Below are positions 8,738 through 16,861 of a DNA stretch of 27,407 nt, in pieces. Within the stretch, counting starts at the first letter, position 1; the number at the start of each line of letters is the position of its first letter. The translations under genes and the position numbers were made by a program. Source of the DNA: Flavobacterium psychrophilum (GTDB lineage: Bacteria > Bacteroidota > Bacteroidia > Flavobacteriales > Flavobacteriaceae); contig CAMBOW010000013.1 of NCBI GenBank assembly GCA_945869365.1, forward strand, positions 1 to 27,407. The letters run 5' to 3'. The notes beneath the pieces are model-generated. The model was not told the DNA's origin. It worked only from the letters and a program-made list of their open reading frames with translations, and did no database searches.

Positions 8738-9256
8738 ATGATCATCATGCAAGTACGGGGCAAATCGCCTCAAATTCCAGAAGATTGTTATGTGGCCGAA
8801 AACGCGACCATAGTGGGTGATGTGCAATTTGGCGCGCAATGCAGCGTTTGGTTTAATGCCGTGATTCGAGGCGATGTAAACCAAATTACCATTGGCAACC
8901 AAGTAAATATTCAAGACGGGGCAGTAATCCATTGCACCTATTTAAAACACGCCACACACATTGGCAATAATGTGTCTATTGGCCACAATGCCATTGTGCA
9001 CGGTTGTGTGATCCACGACAATGTGCTCATTGGTATGGGCGCAATTGTAATGGACGGCTGTGTGGTAGAATCCAATTCTATTGTAGCTGCCGGATCAGTC
9101 GTGACCCAAAACACGGTGGTTGAATCGGGAACCATCTATGCAGGAATTCCAGCCAAAAAAGTAAAAGACCTTAATGTGTCTGATTTTGGTGGCGAAATTG
9201 AGCGCATTTCTACCAATTACGTGATGTATTCGAGTTGGTTTAAAGAAGAGGAATAA
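8738..9256 (+). CDS. Gamma-class carbonic anhydrase family protein (left-handed beta-helix)
   Basis: The 172-residue protein consists of hexapeptide repeats of the left-handed beta-helix type. The three zinc-binding histidines of the gamma class are in place: His65 (VIHC), His83 (IGHNA) and His88 (VHGC), with the 5-residue spacing of the last two, and Arg44 in RGD. The end YAGIPAKKVKDL is typical. Such proteins reversibly hydrate CO2 or act as acetyltransferase-like relatives; activity is not certain, because the acidic-loop region of the archaeal enzyme is not evident. The start is ATG 8738, 3 nt after a terminator T-run; ATG 8747 (MQVRGKS) is an equally plausible start. The gene converges on murI with a single base between the two stop codons. 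Confidence 0.9.
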   Translation: MIIMQVRGKSPQIPEDCYVAENATIVGDVQFGAQCSVWFNAVIRGDVNQITIGNQVNIQDGAVIHCTYLKHATHIGNNVSIGHNAIVHGCVIHDNVLIGMGAIVMDGCVVESNSIVAAGSVVTQNTVVESGTIYAGIPAKKVKDLNVSDFGGEIERISTNYVMYSSWFKEEE

Positions 9257-9257
9257 A

Positions 9258-10034
9258 CTAAAAATCCAATTGCTTTACCGTGCATTTAGCATCCAATAAC
9301 GCGGACAATATGTTGGGGTTTGAGTTGGTATAAAAAACATGTGTAGATGTGCTACTGTCGTGTAGACCGGTTTTTTCTTTCAGTACCGCCAAGGTTTGTT
9401 TGGCTACCGCTTCGCCCGAATCGATAATTTGAATGTGTGCAGGCAGTATTTTTTTTATCGCTGGAATCAAATAGGGGTAATGGCTGCAACCCAAAACCAA
9501 ATAATCAATATTGGCAGCTATCATGGGCTCTAGGTAGTTTTTGAGTTTAAGCTGTATTTCTTCTGATTCCAATTGCCCAGCTTCAATTAATTCGACCAAT
9601 CCATGTCCAATTTGCTCTACAATGGTAGTGGTTTTATACACTTCTACGGCTTTATTAAACAACTCGCTGCTGAGTGTTCCTTTAGTAGCCAAGATGCCAA
9701 TTGTCTGCGTTTTTGAGGACAAAGCTGCCGGTTTTATGGCGGGTTCTATGCCAATAAAAGGCACGTCATACAAGGCTCTCAATTCTTTAATCGCGTTGGT
9801 TGTGGCGGTATTGCAGGCCACTACAATCAATTTACAACCCGCGTTGAGCAGGTATTCGGAGTTTTTTTTGCTTAGTTCAAGAATTGTTTCTTTTGATTTT
9901 TCGCCATAGGGAGCATGTGCACTATCGGCCAAGTAGATGGTCGATTCATTGGGCAATAACGCATGGATGGCTTGCCAGATGGAAGTGCCGCCGATGCCTG
10001 AATCAAAAAGACCTATAGGTTGGTTGTTGTGCAT
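9258..10034 (-). CDS. murI: Glutamate racemase
   Basis: The 258-residue enzyme interconverts L- and D-glutamate for peptidoglycan synthesis in the cytoplasm. All hallmarks are present: PIGLFDSGIGG (Asp11), APYGEKS, VVACNTATT with catalytic Cys74, GIEPAIKPA, GILATKGTL, and LGCSHYPYL with the second catalytic Cys183. The length is normal. It is the last gene of the envelope cluster but is separated from the ompH-like gene by a strong terminator, so it probably has its own promoter (see 10039-10046). The ATG at 10034 is the only start in keeping with the conserved N terminus. Confidence 0.96.
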   Translation of the reverse strand: MHNNQPIGLFDSGIGGTSIWQAIHALLPNESTIYLADSAHAPYGEKSKETILELSKKNSEYLLNAGCKLIVVACNTATTNAIKELRALYDVPFIGIEPAIKPAALSSKTQTIGILATKGTLSSELFNKAVEVYKTTTIVEQIGHGLVELIEAGQLESEEIQLKLKNYLEPMIAANIDYLVLGCSHYPYLIPAIKKILPAHIQIIDSGEAVAKQTLAVLKEKTGLHDSSTSTHVFYTNSNPNILSALLDAKCTVKQLDF

Positions 10035-10038
10035 GAGT

Positions 10039-10046
10039 CAAATGTA
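10039..10046 (-). promoter_or_regulatory. Candidate -7 box of murI, overlapping a terminator A/T-run
   Basis: On the minus strand this reads TACATTTG, an exact TAnnTTTG, ending only 4 nt before the murI ATG. If used, the murI transcript would be almost leaderless. Its first base is part of the T-run of the upstream terminator. No -33 TTG at the usual distance was found, so support is weak. Confidence 0.28.
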
Positions 10047-10090
10047 AAAAAAATCGGCTCATTATGAGATGAATGTCACAATGAGCCGAT
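10046..10090 (-). terminator. Strong rho-independent terminator of the ompH-like gene
   Basis: On the minus strand an 11-bp perfect stem (ATCGGCTCATT at 10080-10090 with its complement at 10053-10063) encloses a 16-nt loop and is followed by eight T (10046-10053 on the plus strand as A). It lies 18 nt beyond the short OmpH stop codon and ends the bamA-side transcript before murI. Confidence 0.88.
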
Positions 10091-10108
10091 GATTAGTTGA
10101 GGAGTGAA

Positions 10109-10612
10109 TTAGAACCCTAAATCTTTTTTCACGTCAGCCGTTAAGTTTGGACCGTCTGCCAATAATAAACCTTCTGAGTTCAACACATATTGGAATCCTT
10201 TGGCTTTACCCACTTTCTGAATAGAAGCTTTCACTTTATCCATAATTGGTTTAACAATATCAGATTCTTTTTGTTGCAATTCTTTTTGTGCATTGTCTCT
10301 GTAATCCACAATTCTTTTTTGCATGTCTTGCACTTCTTTTGAACGGGTTTCATTCACAGCATCTGTTACAGTCGTAGCTTCTTGTTCGTATTTTTTTAAT
10401 TTATTTTGGTATTCTTCAACCATCGTTTTGTATTCGGTATCGTAGGTGCCACTTAATTTTTCTAATTGTTTTTGGGCATCTAGCATGGCAGGCATTTTAG
10501 ATACAATTTCGCTCACATCTACATGGGCAGTTTTTGCTGCTTGGGCATTAACAGTTACAAGGCTGCTCATATATACAACTGCAACTAGTACTAAAGTTTT
10601 AATTTGTTTCAT
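10109..10612 (-). CDS. OmpH/Skp family periplasmic chaperone (short paralog)
   Basis: The 167-residue product has a signal peptide (MKQIKTLVLVAVVYMSSLVTVNA) and then the OmpH/Skp fold: a start strand (KTAHVDVSEIVSKMPAM), a long charged coiled coil (about 45-120: QKQLEKLSGTYDTEYK...QKRIVDYRDNAQKELQQKE) and the closing DIVKPIMDKVKASIQKVGKAKGFQYVLNSEG. Skp-type trimers hold unfolded outer-membrane proteins in the periplasm and deliver them to BamA. It lies 24 nt after a longer paralog, itself directly downstream of bamA, and is followed by a strong terminator. The normal length contrasts with the neighbour. Confidence 0.93.
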   Translation of the reverse strand: MKQIKTLVLVAVVYMSSLVTVNAQAAKTAHVDVSEIVSKMPAMLDAQKQLEKLSGTYDTEYKTMVEEYQNKLKKYEQEATTVTDAVNETRSKEVQDMQKRIVDYRDNAQKELQQKESDIVKPIMDKVKASIQKVGKAKGFQYVLNSEGLLLADGPNLTADVKKDLGF

Positions 10613-10636
10613 TGTTTTAAATATTAATTAGTGGAT

Positions 10637-11692
10637 TTAATTTTGTTTTGCATTTGCTTCTTTAGCCTTCCGAGCTGCTTCGCGCTCTTCTAGGGCTTTG
10701 CGTTTTTTCTCTTCTAAGGCTTTACGGCGATCTTCTATAGCTTTTTTTCGTTCGGCTGCTAGTTCTTCTTTTGATTTTGTTGCAGTTGCTGTTGCTGTTG
10801 CTGCTTCTGCTGTTGCATTTGGTGTGGCTGGCGTTGCAGCTGCTGGTGCAGGAGTTGTAGTGTTCGTAGCTCCTTTATTGTTATTTGGTGCTGCATTGCT
10901 AGGCGTTTCAGTTGCCGGAGTTTCAGTTGCCGGAGCTGTAGTTCCTACTTTTTTGGCTTCGGCAGCTTGTTTTTTCTTGTCTGCGGCTTCTTTGCGTTTG
11001 GCTTCGGCTTCGGCTTTTCTGTCGGCCACCAATTTTTCTCGTGCCGCTTTGCGTTCGTCTAGTTTCTTTTGGCGTTCAGTGAGGTTGGAGCTCTCATCTA
11101 CCATGTCTTCTTTTGCTTCTTTTGCTTCCTCTTCTTTCAGTTGTTTTTTGGTCAACTGATTTCGCTTGGAAGACCGAGCCAATTTGCGTACTACTTGGTC
11201 GCTAATGTCAAAGCGTTTGGCAACAAACAGCATGGTTAATTCTGAAGTGCGATCAAATATAAAATCATATTTTTTGGCTTCGGCTATGTCTTGTACGGCA
11301 TTAAAAACCTGGTCTTGCACCGGTTGAGTAAGTACTGCTTTTTGCACAATTAAATCGCCATTTGGTCCAAAACGCTTCAGTTGGTAATCCATCAATTCGG
11401 TTTCTTGCAAGGTGATTTCTTCTTCGCGCTCTTCTATTAATTCTTTGGTGAGCAACACGCGTTCAACTTTAAGACTTTCTTTGAGTTTGGTGATTGCAAT
11501 TTTTTTGACTTCTATTTCTTGCTTCCACTTTTGGGCTTTTTGTTCCAGTAGGTTTTTTGCTTCACTGTATTCAGGAACATTTTGCAAGATATACTCCATG
11601 TCAATGTATCCAATTTTCACCCCACGGCCTTGTGCGGCAATTGGTTGTGCAAACCAGCAACTAATGAGTAAGAGAAATATATACTTTTTCAT
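10637..11692 (-). CDS. OmpH/Skp family protein with long low-complexity C-terminal tail
   Basis: From the ATG at 11692 the product is 351 residues, about twice the usual OmpH length. This start gives a clean signal peptide (MKKYIFLLLISCWFAQPIAA); the ATG at 11713 would add seven residues before it. The OmpH part covers about 25-175 (KIGYIDMEYILQNVPEYSEAK, a Lys/Glu coiled coil, VQDIAEAKKYDFIFDRTSEL). Then come a Lys/Glu/Ala-rich helix-prone region (about 185-245), a Thr/Pro/Ala-rich linker (about 250-300, with PATET twice) and a final Lys/Glu/Arg/Ala tail (ERKKAIEDRRKALEEK). The gene lies between bamA and the short ompH. The role of the tail is unknown; cell-wall contact or tethering is only a guess. 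Confidence 0.92.
   Translation of the reverse strand: MKKYIFLLLISCWFAQPIAAQGRGVKIGYIDMEYILQNVPEYSEAKNLLEQKAQKWKQEIEVKKIAITKLKESLKVERVLLTKELIEEREEEITLQETELMDYQLKRFGPNGDLIVQKAVLTQPVQDQVFNAVQDIAEAKKYDFIFDRTSELTMLFVAKRFDISDQVVRKLARSSKRNQLTKKQLKEEEAKEAKEDMVDESSNLTERQKKLDERKAAREKLVADRKAEAEAKRKEAADKKKQAAEAKKVGTTAPATETPATETPSNAAPNNNKGATNTTTPAPAAATPATPNATAEAATATATATKSKEELAAERKKAIEDRRKALEEKKRKALEEREAARKAKEANAKQN
10905..10934. repeat. 15-bp perfect tandem duplication in the ompH-like tail
   Basis: GTTTCAGTTGCCGGA occurs twice back to back (10905-10919 and 10920-10934), encoding the PATET repeat on the minus strand. Near it, at about 10783-10830, lies a GTTGCT-rich simple repeat encoding the Ala/Thr run. 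Confidence 0.85.
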
Positions 11693-11734
11693 ATCCTGAA
11701 TGGTGTAATTCACGCCAAATATAGCAGTTATTTT

Positions 11735-14368
11735 TTAAAATTGTTGGCCAATAATAAAATGTGTTTCCAAACCATTTGGTTGAGTAGAACCGGTGAGTGG
11801 ATCAAATCCATACCCAAAATCAATCCCCAATAATCCAAAGGCCGGCATGAAAATACGCAATCCTACACCAGCTGATCGTTTTAACACAAACGGATTATAT
11901 TCTTTAAAATTGTTGTAGGCTGCTCCACCTTCTACAAAAGTTAGCATGTAGATAGAAGCAGCAGCTTTTAGGGTTAAGGGATAACGCAGTTCTAAGGAGA
12001 ATTTATTATAAATAGGTCCGCCATCGCGCGAAGAAATGGAGTTGTTTGGATAGCCACGCAATTGAATCACTTCCCGACCGTCTTGGGCAAAATTGGCCAA
12101 TCCGTCACCGCCCACAAAGAAACGTTCAAATGGCACTAAGCCTCTTGCGTTGTTGTAACTGCCTAAATAGCCAAATTCACTTAAGGAGCGCAAAATTAAT
12201 TTGTCAAAAATCTTGGTATACCAGTCGGCTTTAAATTTGATTTTGTAGTACTCCAACCAATTAAACTTTTCTTGGTCAACTTTACCTTGGTCAACAGCTG
12301 CCGATTGAAAATCAAGTGCCCGGTTTCCGTTGTCGTCAATATATTCTCCAGGTAAAATGAATTCGGTTTGATCCTGACTCAAAATAGGTGTGGTGCCTTC
12401 GTTGCGCAATTTATACGGTTCTAATGAGCCTAAATTGGAATAATCAACCCCGTTAAAAGCAGAGTAAGGTGGTGTAAATTTACCGGTGATACTAAACTCA
12501 GATCCGTAGGTAGGGTAGATGGGATTTACCCCTTTGTTGTTTCGGCTGATTCCTATGGTGTAAGCCAAATTTCGAGATGAACCATTTCCAAAAGTAAATA
12601 AGCCCGTATTGTAGTTATTTAGGTCATAAAACTGAAAACTCAAGGCATTTGATAACACAAAGAAATCATCGGGAACAGTTAAGCGTTTGGCCAAGCCTAA
12701 TGAAATGGCAAAAATATTGAAGTTTTTACTCTTGTCAATGCCTCCAAAATTACTGCTGGCAGCAAATTGTTTACTAAAGGCTATCGAGCTACTAAATTGT
12801 ATTGGTTTTTTGCCGCCAAACCAGGGTTCAGAAAACGATACACTGTAGGTTTGAAAAAAAGAACTTCCCTGCAAACGCAGCGAAACTTTTTGTCCGTCTC
12901 CCATTGGTAAGGGTTTGTAGGCGTCTTTCTTGAATAGGTTTCGGGCCGAGAAGTTATTAAACGACAGTCCCAAAGTCCCAATGAATCCGCCACCGCCATA
13001 GCCACCTTGTAATTCAATTTGGCTGGATCCTTTTTCTACTAAGTTGTATTCAATATCAACCGTACCGGCAGCTGCATCTACATTTTTAAATTTTGGGTCG
13101 ATGGCTTCTGGATCAAAGAAACCCAATTGACCAATCTCACGAATGGTGCGCACGAGTTCTTCTTTGCTGTATTTCTGGCCCGGTTTGGTGCGCAATTCGC
13201 GGTAGATTACCTTGTCGTTGGTGCGGTCATTACCTACTACTGTAATTTTATTGAAGTAGGCCAAAGGACCTTCTACAATACGGATCTCAAAATCGATGGT
13301 GTCGTTGGCAGTCTTTACTTCTACGGCATTAATGGTTGAGAATAAATAGCCGTTGTTTTGGTATAAATTGGTAATGTCATCGCCGTCGGGTTTGCTTTTA
13401 TCGGCAATTCGTTTTTCAAGTAAAACCCCATTGTATGTGTCGCCTTTTTTGATGCCCAACATTTGTTGCAAACCGCGATCGGGGTAAATGGTATTCCCTA
13501 GGAATTTAATATTGCCAAAGTAGTATTTTCTGCCTTCTTCAATATTTATTTTGAGTGTAAGTTCTTTTTTGTTTTTCGTAAAATCAAGCGTATCACTCAC
13601 AATACGGGCATCACGATAGCCGTTTTCTTTGTATTTATCAATCACCTTCACCAAGTCTTCTTTGTATTTATCCTTGATGTATTTGGATGCTTTAAAAATG
13701 CGAATTACATTTTTTTGTTTGGTGTTTTTCATGCGTTTGCGGAGCTGGGCGTCCGTATACATGGTATTGCCAGTAAAATCAATGCTGTTGATTTTGATTT
13801 TATTTCCCTTGTCAATAAAAATCAACATATTAACTTGATTGGTTTGGGTTGTGTCGGCTTTGGTGCTAACCGTTACTTTGGTATTGTAAAACCCGTCTTT
13901 TCGGTATTTGTTTTCGATGTAGTTTCTGGTTGTGGTAATGAGGTTTTCATTGACAATTTTTCCTTTGGTTAGTGCATTGTCTTTGATGAGTGTTTCTTTT
14001 TTACTTTTCTTAACCCCAACAATTTTCACCTCATTCAATTTGGGTAATTCGTTGATGTTTAGCTCCAAAAAGATGCTGTCTCCTTCAATTTTATTCACAT
14101 AAAAATCAATCTCGCTAAACAAGCCCAATTTTCCTAATTTTTTGATGGCGTTGCTAATTTCTTCGCCGGGAATAGTCACTTCTTGTCCTTTTTCTAAGCC
14201 CGCAAACGTAACTACCGTTTGTTCGTTGTAGCTTATTTTCCCGGTCACTTTTATATTTCCTAAAAAGTACTTTGTACCCTGATCAAAAGGGATTCGGTCT
14301 TGCGCATGTGCGCCAAAAAATCCAACAAAGAAAAGGGCGTATAAAATAAGGAGGGGTTTATGTAACAC
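11735..14368 (-). CDS. bamA: Outer-membrane protein assembly factor BamA (Omp85 family)
   Basis: This is the central barrel of the machinery that inserts outer-membrane proteins. From a GTG at 14368 the product is 877 residues with a fitting signal peptide (core LLILYALFFVGFFGAHA, then QDR). Five POTRA domains fill about 25-440 (for example IKVTGKISYNEQ, VKIVGVKKSKKE, IDFTGNTMYTDAQLRKRM, IKFLGNTIYPDRGLQQML, ITVVGNDRTNDKVIYREL). A 16-strand barrel follows (GGYGGGGFIGTLGLSFNNF, GYLGSYN, FVGGDG, LRGYPN) and ends in the outer-membrane signature phenylalanine (FIIGQQF). The frame is open upstream to an ATG at 14443 (MRLSLVIKKEN), which overlaps uppS by 68 nt and places 25 charged residues before the signal peptide. 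I prefer GTG 14368, 7 nt after the uppS stop. It is followed by two ompH/skp genes, its functional partners. Confidence 0.94.
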   Translation of the reverse strand: MLHKPLLILYALFFVGFFGAHAQDRIPFDQGTKYFLGNIKVTGKISYNEQTVVTFAGLEKGQEVTIPGEEISNAIKKLGKLGLFSEIDFYVNKIEGDSIFLELNINELPKLNEVKIVGVKKSKKETLIKDNALTKGKIVNENLITTTRNYIENKYRKDGFYNTKVTVSTKADTTQTNQVNMLIFIDKGNKIKINSIDFTGNTMYTDAQLRKRMKNTKQKNVIRIFKASKYIKDKYKEDLVKVIDKYKENGYRDARIVSDTLDFTKNKKELTLKINIEEGRKYYFGNIKFLGNTIYPDRGLQQMLGIKKGDTYNGVLLEKRIADKSKPDGDDITNLYQNNGYLFSTINAVEVKTANDTIDFEIRIVEGPLAYFNKITVVGNDRTNDKVIYRELRTKPGQKYSKEELVRTIREIGQLGFFDPEAIDPKFKNVDAAAGTVDIEYNLVEKGSSQIELQGGYGGGGFIGTLGLSFNNFSARNLFKKDAYKPLPMGDGQKVSLRLQGSSFFQTYSVSFSEPWFGGKKPIQFSSSIAFSKQFAASSNFGGIDKSKNFNIFAISLGLAKRLTVPDDFFVLSNALSFQFYDLNNYNTGLFTFGNGSSRNLAYTIGISRNNKGVNPIYPTYGSEFSITGKFTPPYSAFNGVDYSNLGSLEPYKLRNEGTTPILSQDQTEFILPGEYIDDNGNRALDFQSAAVDQGKVDQEKFNWLEYYKIKFKADWYTKIFDKLILRSLSEFGYLGSYNNARGLVPFERFFVGGDGLANFAQDGREVIQLRGYPNNSISSRDGGPIYNKFSLELRYPLTLKAAASIYMLTFVEGGAAYNNFKEYNPFVLKRSAGVGLRIFMPAFGLLGIDFGYGFDPLTGSTQPNGLETHFIIGQQF

Positions 14369-14375
14369 TAAAATT

Positions 14376-15116
14376 TTATTTAATTTGTTCGCTTGTTTTT
14401 CCAAATCTACGTTCTCTTTTTTGATAACTAAGGATAGCCTCATATAAATCTTCTTCTTTAAAATCGGGCCATAAAACATCGGTAAAATACAGTTCGGCGT
14501 AGGCAATTTGCCACAACAAAAAGTTACTGATTCGATGCTCCCCACTCGTTCGTATTAGCAAATCTACATCAGGTAAATTGTGCGTATAAAGATGCTCATT
14601 AATAATTGATTCATCAATAGCGTCGGTTGAAATTATATTATTTTTAACTTTACTACTGATCGTTTTTATCGCTTGCAAAAGTTCCTCTCGAGCCCCATAA
14701 CTTAGGGCCAAAGTCAAGGTCATTCGCGTATTGTTTTGGGTCTGTTCCATCACACTTTTCAACTCCTTTTGTGCCGAGAGCGGCAACAAATCCAAATTGC
14801 CTATCGATTGCAGTTTGATGTTGTTTTGCGTCAGGGTACTCAACTCGTTTTTCAAGGAACTGATGAGCAATTTCATCAAGGTGTCAACCTCAATTTTGGG
14901 TCTGTTCCAATTTTCGGTAGAAAAGGCATACAAGGTGAGGTTTTCGATGCCCAATTTGGCACAGCATTCTACCGTGAGTCGCACCGATTTGGTTCCGTTT
15001 TCGTGACCAAAAGCCCGCAAAAAACCCTGCTGTTTTGCCCAACGCCCGTTGCCGTCCATGATGATGGCCAAGTGTTTGGGTAAATTTTCGGTATTGATGT
15101 GGCTCAGCATACTCAT
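14376..15116 (-). CDS. uppS: Isoprenyl transferase (undecaprenyl diphosphate synthase)
   Basis: The 246-residue cytoplasmic enzyme adds isopentenyl units in cis to make undecaprenyl diphosphate, the lipid carrier for peptidoglycan and surface glycans. The motifs are complete: HLAIIMDGNGRWAKQQG with catalytic Asp21, AFGHENG, LTLYAFSTENWNRP, ALSYGAREE, LLIRTSGEHRISNFLLWQ, AELYFTDVLWPDF, and the closing YQKRERRFG. ATG 15116 and the ATG two codons later are both possible starts. It lies 3 nt below the DUF6089 gene and 7 nt above the preferred bamA start, so the order DUF6089, uppS, bamA, ompH, ompH looks like one transcript. Confidence 0.96.
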   Translation of the reverse strand: MSMLSHINTENLPKHLAIIMDGNGRWAKQQGFLRAFGHENGTKSVRLTVECCAKLGIENLTLYAFSTENWNRPKIEVDTLMKLLISSLKNELSTLTQNNIKLQSIGNLDLLPLSAQKELKSVMEQTQNNTRMTLTLALSYGAREELLQAIKTISSKVKNNIISTDAIDESIINEHLYTHNLPDVDLLIRTSGEHRISNFLLWQIAYAELYFTDVLWPDFKEEDLYEAILSYQKRERRFGKTSEQIK

Positions 15117-15119
15117 GGA

Positions 15120-15803
15120 TTAATTCGAACAAAAACAAGGTTTGTCTCCAAAGGTGTAGGTTAATGTAAATCCTGAAAAAACATACCAATCGTTGCTGGT
15201 AACATTTCCAAATCGAGCACTGCTCAGGTTGTCATTCGTGGGGTTACTGCCGTCTAAATCGTCTTGAAATGCATACCGAGCCCCCGATTCAAATCCGAGC
15301 ACAAAATTATCAAAGATTCTGCCCTTAATCCCCAAGGTCATCGGTAACGCCAGGGCGCTATGTGTGGTATCGTATTTGGTTTGTCCGCCTACAAAAAATA
15401 AGCCGTGATAACTCAAGAAGCTCAAACCCGTATACACATAGGGCGTAAATTTGGGTTTGGAATCGTGCAGGTCAAAATCAAAAAAATCAAATTCTAGCCC
15501 AGCCGAAATTTCTTTTATATCATTTTCAAACGAATAATCGCGTTGCACCCGAGATGGATCAGTGGCATCAGCATCGTTGGCGGAAATTTTTGATTGTGTG
15601 TAGGATATTCTCCAGGAATGACGGGCACTTTTATTCCATCGAAATAAAAATCCATAGGCACCTTCATTGGGGGCTATGTATGTCGTTTTTCCAATATCGC
15701 CAATATAATTACTACCGCCCAAAAAACCACCGATCTCATAAATTTGAGCCGATGCCGAAAGGCCGAAGAGCAAAATAAATATAACGAATATTCGTGCGTA
15801 CAT
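15120..15803 (-). CDS. DUF6089 family protein, predicted outer-membrane barrel
   Basis: The product is 227 residues from ATG 15803. This start gives a proper signal peptide (MYARIFVIFILLFGLSASA, then QIYEIGGFLGGSNYIGDIG). The ATG seven codons upstream (15824) lies inside the probable -7 box, so it is unlikely. The mature part has alternating strands and the family landmarks GGSNYIGDIG, AYGFLFRWN, W.ISYT, PYVYTGLSFLSYHG and ESGARYAFQDDLDGSNP, which suggest an eight-stranded or similar barrel. Its function is not established. Its place as first gene before uppS and bamA suggests an envelope role. The last residues are CFCSN. Confidence 0.88.
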   Translation of the reverse strand: MYARIFVIFILLFGLSASAQIYEIGGFLGGSNYIGDIGKTTYIAPNEGAYGFLFRWNKSARHSWRISYTQSKISANDADATDPSRVQRDYSFENDIKEISAGLEFDFFDFDLHDSKPKFTPYVYTGLSFLSYHGLFFVGGQTKYDTTHSALALPMTLGIKGRIFDNFVLGFESGARYAFQDDLDGSNPTNDNLSSARFGNVTSNDWYVFSGFTLTYTFGDKPCFCSN

Positions 15804-15821
15804 GGGTATAAAAATAGCGTG

Positions 15822-15829
15822 CAAATATA
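15822..15829 (-). promoter_or_regulatory. Candidate -7 box of the DUF6089-uppS-bamA-ompH unit
   Basis: On the minus strand this reads TATATTTG, an exact TAnnTTTG, 18 nt above the ATG at 15803. The -33 region has TTTA rather than TTTG. A 7-bp inverted repeat (CTAATTC at 15830-15836, GAATTAG at 15861-15867) borders it and could be a regulator site or chance. The rest of the 161-nt gap to nadK shows nothing firm. Confidence 0.5.
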
Positions 15830-15964
15830 CTAATTCTGCCTACGTAAAGCGTAAACTAACGAATTAGATTTTCAGGAAGTTGAAAATAATTGTAGGATAC
15901 TCGATGCAGCGTGTTTTCTTAACGAAAAATACACGGTTATAGTATACAAATCAAGGGTTGCCGA

Positions 15965-16849
15965 TTAGTTTCTTTTGTCTTCGCCCCACATCAATTTGTT
16001 GCGCAGCGTTTTTAAAAAGGTCTCGTGTGGAATTTCGACCATGTTAATCTGAAAAGCAGTTTTTTCAATGGTCAATTCAGCCGCATTAGGAACCGATGCA
16101 ATTCGGGAGTCTAACGAAACAAGGTAATTGTCTTCCCGACCAGAAACTTTTAATTTAATACGCGTATTGTCGGGAATAACCAAGGGTCTCGCATTCAGGT
16201 TGTGCGGAGCAATGGGTGTAATGACCAAACTGGTTACTTCGGGTGTTAAGATGGGACCGCCGCAACTCATCGAGTAGCCAGTAGATCCGGTGGGTGTGGC
16301 GATAATTAAGCCATCAGCCCAATATGAATTTAAATACTCATCATTTAAGTGGGTTTCAATGGTAATCATCGAGGTGGTGTCTTTTCGACTCACCGAAATT
16401 TCATTCATCGCAAAATTCAAGCTATCAATTGCTGCATTTGTCGGATTGCAGCTTAGGGAAAGCAAGCTGCGTTTAGAAATACGGTACTTTTTATCAATAA
16501 CCAATTGTAAAAAATCGGTAATATTTTCCTTTTGTACCGAGGCTAAAAAGCCCAATCGACCTGCGTTGATGCCCAAAACCGGAATGCCGCTGTCGCGCAC
16601 CAGCGTGATGGCGCGCAAGATGGTTCCGTCTCCGCCTATGCTTAGCAGCATGTCAAAACTTGCGTCCAGATCAGTGTGACTCTGAAAAGTAGCAAACGAT
16701 TCATGAACAATGTGTTTCTCGTTGAGCAGCTCCAAAAAATCCCGCTCTACCACCATTTCTACCTTTTTTTGGGTAAAAAACTGAAAGATATCCCGAATAA
16801 TAGGCTCGGTACTGTTTTGGTAAAATTGTCCGTATATAGCGATTTTCAT
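15965..16849 (-). CDS. nadK: NAD kinase
   Basis: The 294-residue cytoplasmic enzyme phosphorylates NAD to NADP. Motifs: IGGDGTILRA (GGDGT at 72-76), VLGINAGRLGFLA, the NE pair in FAMNEISVSR (149-150), ADGLIIATPTGSTGYSMSCGGP, and ITPIAPHNLNARPLVIPD. The length is normal. It follows the CBS-domain gene by 12 nt and is probably cotranscribed with it. No clear terminator was found below it. Confidence 0.97.
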   Translation of the reverse strand: MKIAIYGQFYQNSTEPIIRDIFQFFTQKKVEMVVERDFLELLNEKHIVHESFATFQSHTDLDASFDMLLSIGGDGTILRAITLVRDSGIPVLGINAGRLGFLASVQKENITDFLQLVIDKKYRISKRSLLSLSCNPTNAAIDSLNFAMNEISVSRKDTTSMITIETHLNDEYLNSYWADGLIIATPTGSTGYSMSCGGPILTPEVTSLVITPIAPHNLNARPLVIPDNTRIKLKVSGREDNYLVSLDSRIASVPNAAELTIEKTAFQINMVEIPHETFLKTLRNKLMWGEDKRN

Positions 16850-16861
16850 AGCGAGTGGGCG

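Noticed and set aside
10698..11159. Long plus-strand frame opposite the ompH-like tail
   Set aside because: It is the Ala/Ser-rich shadow of the low-complexity tail on the other strand, with no recognisable domain.
15830..15935. Small inverted repeats between nadK and the DUF6089 gene as terminators or RNA element
   Set aside because: Stems of 5-7 bp with bulges and no T-run on either strand; not distinguishable from chance.
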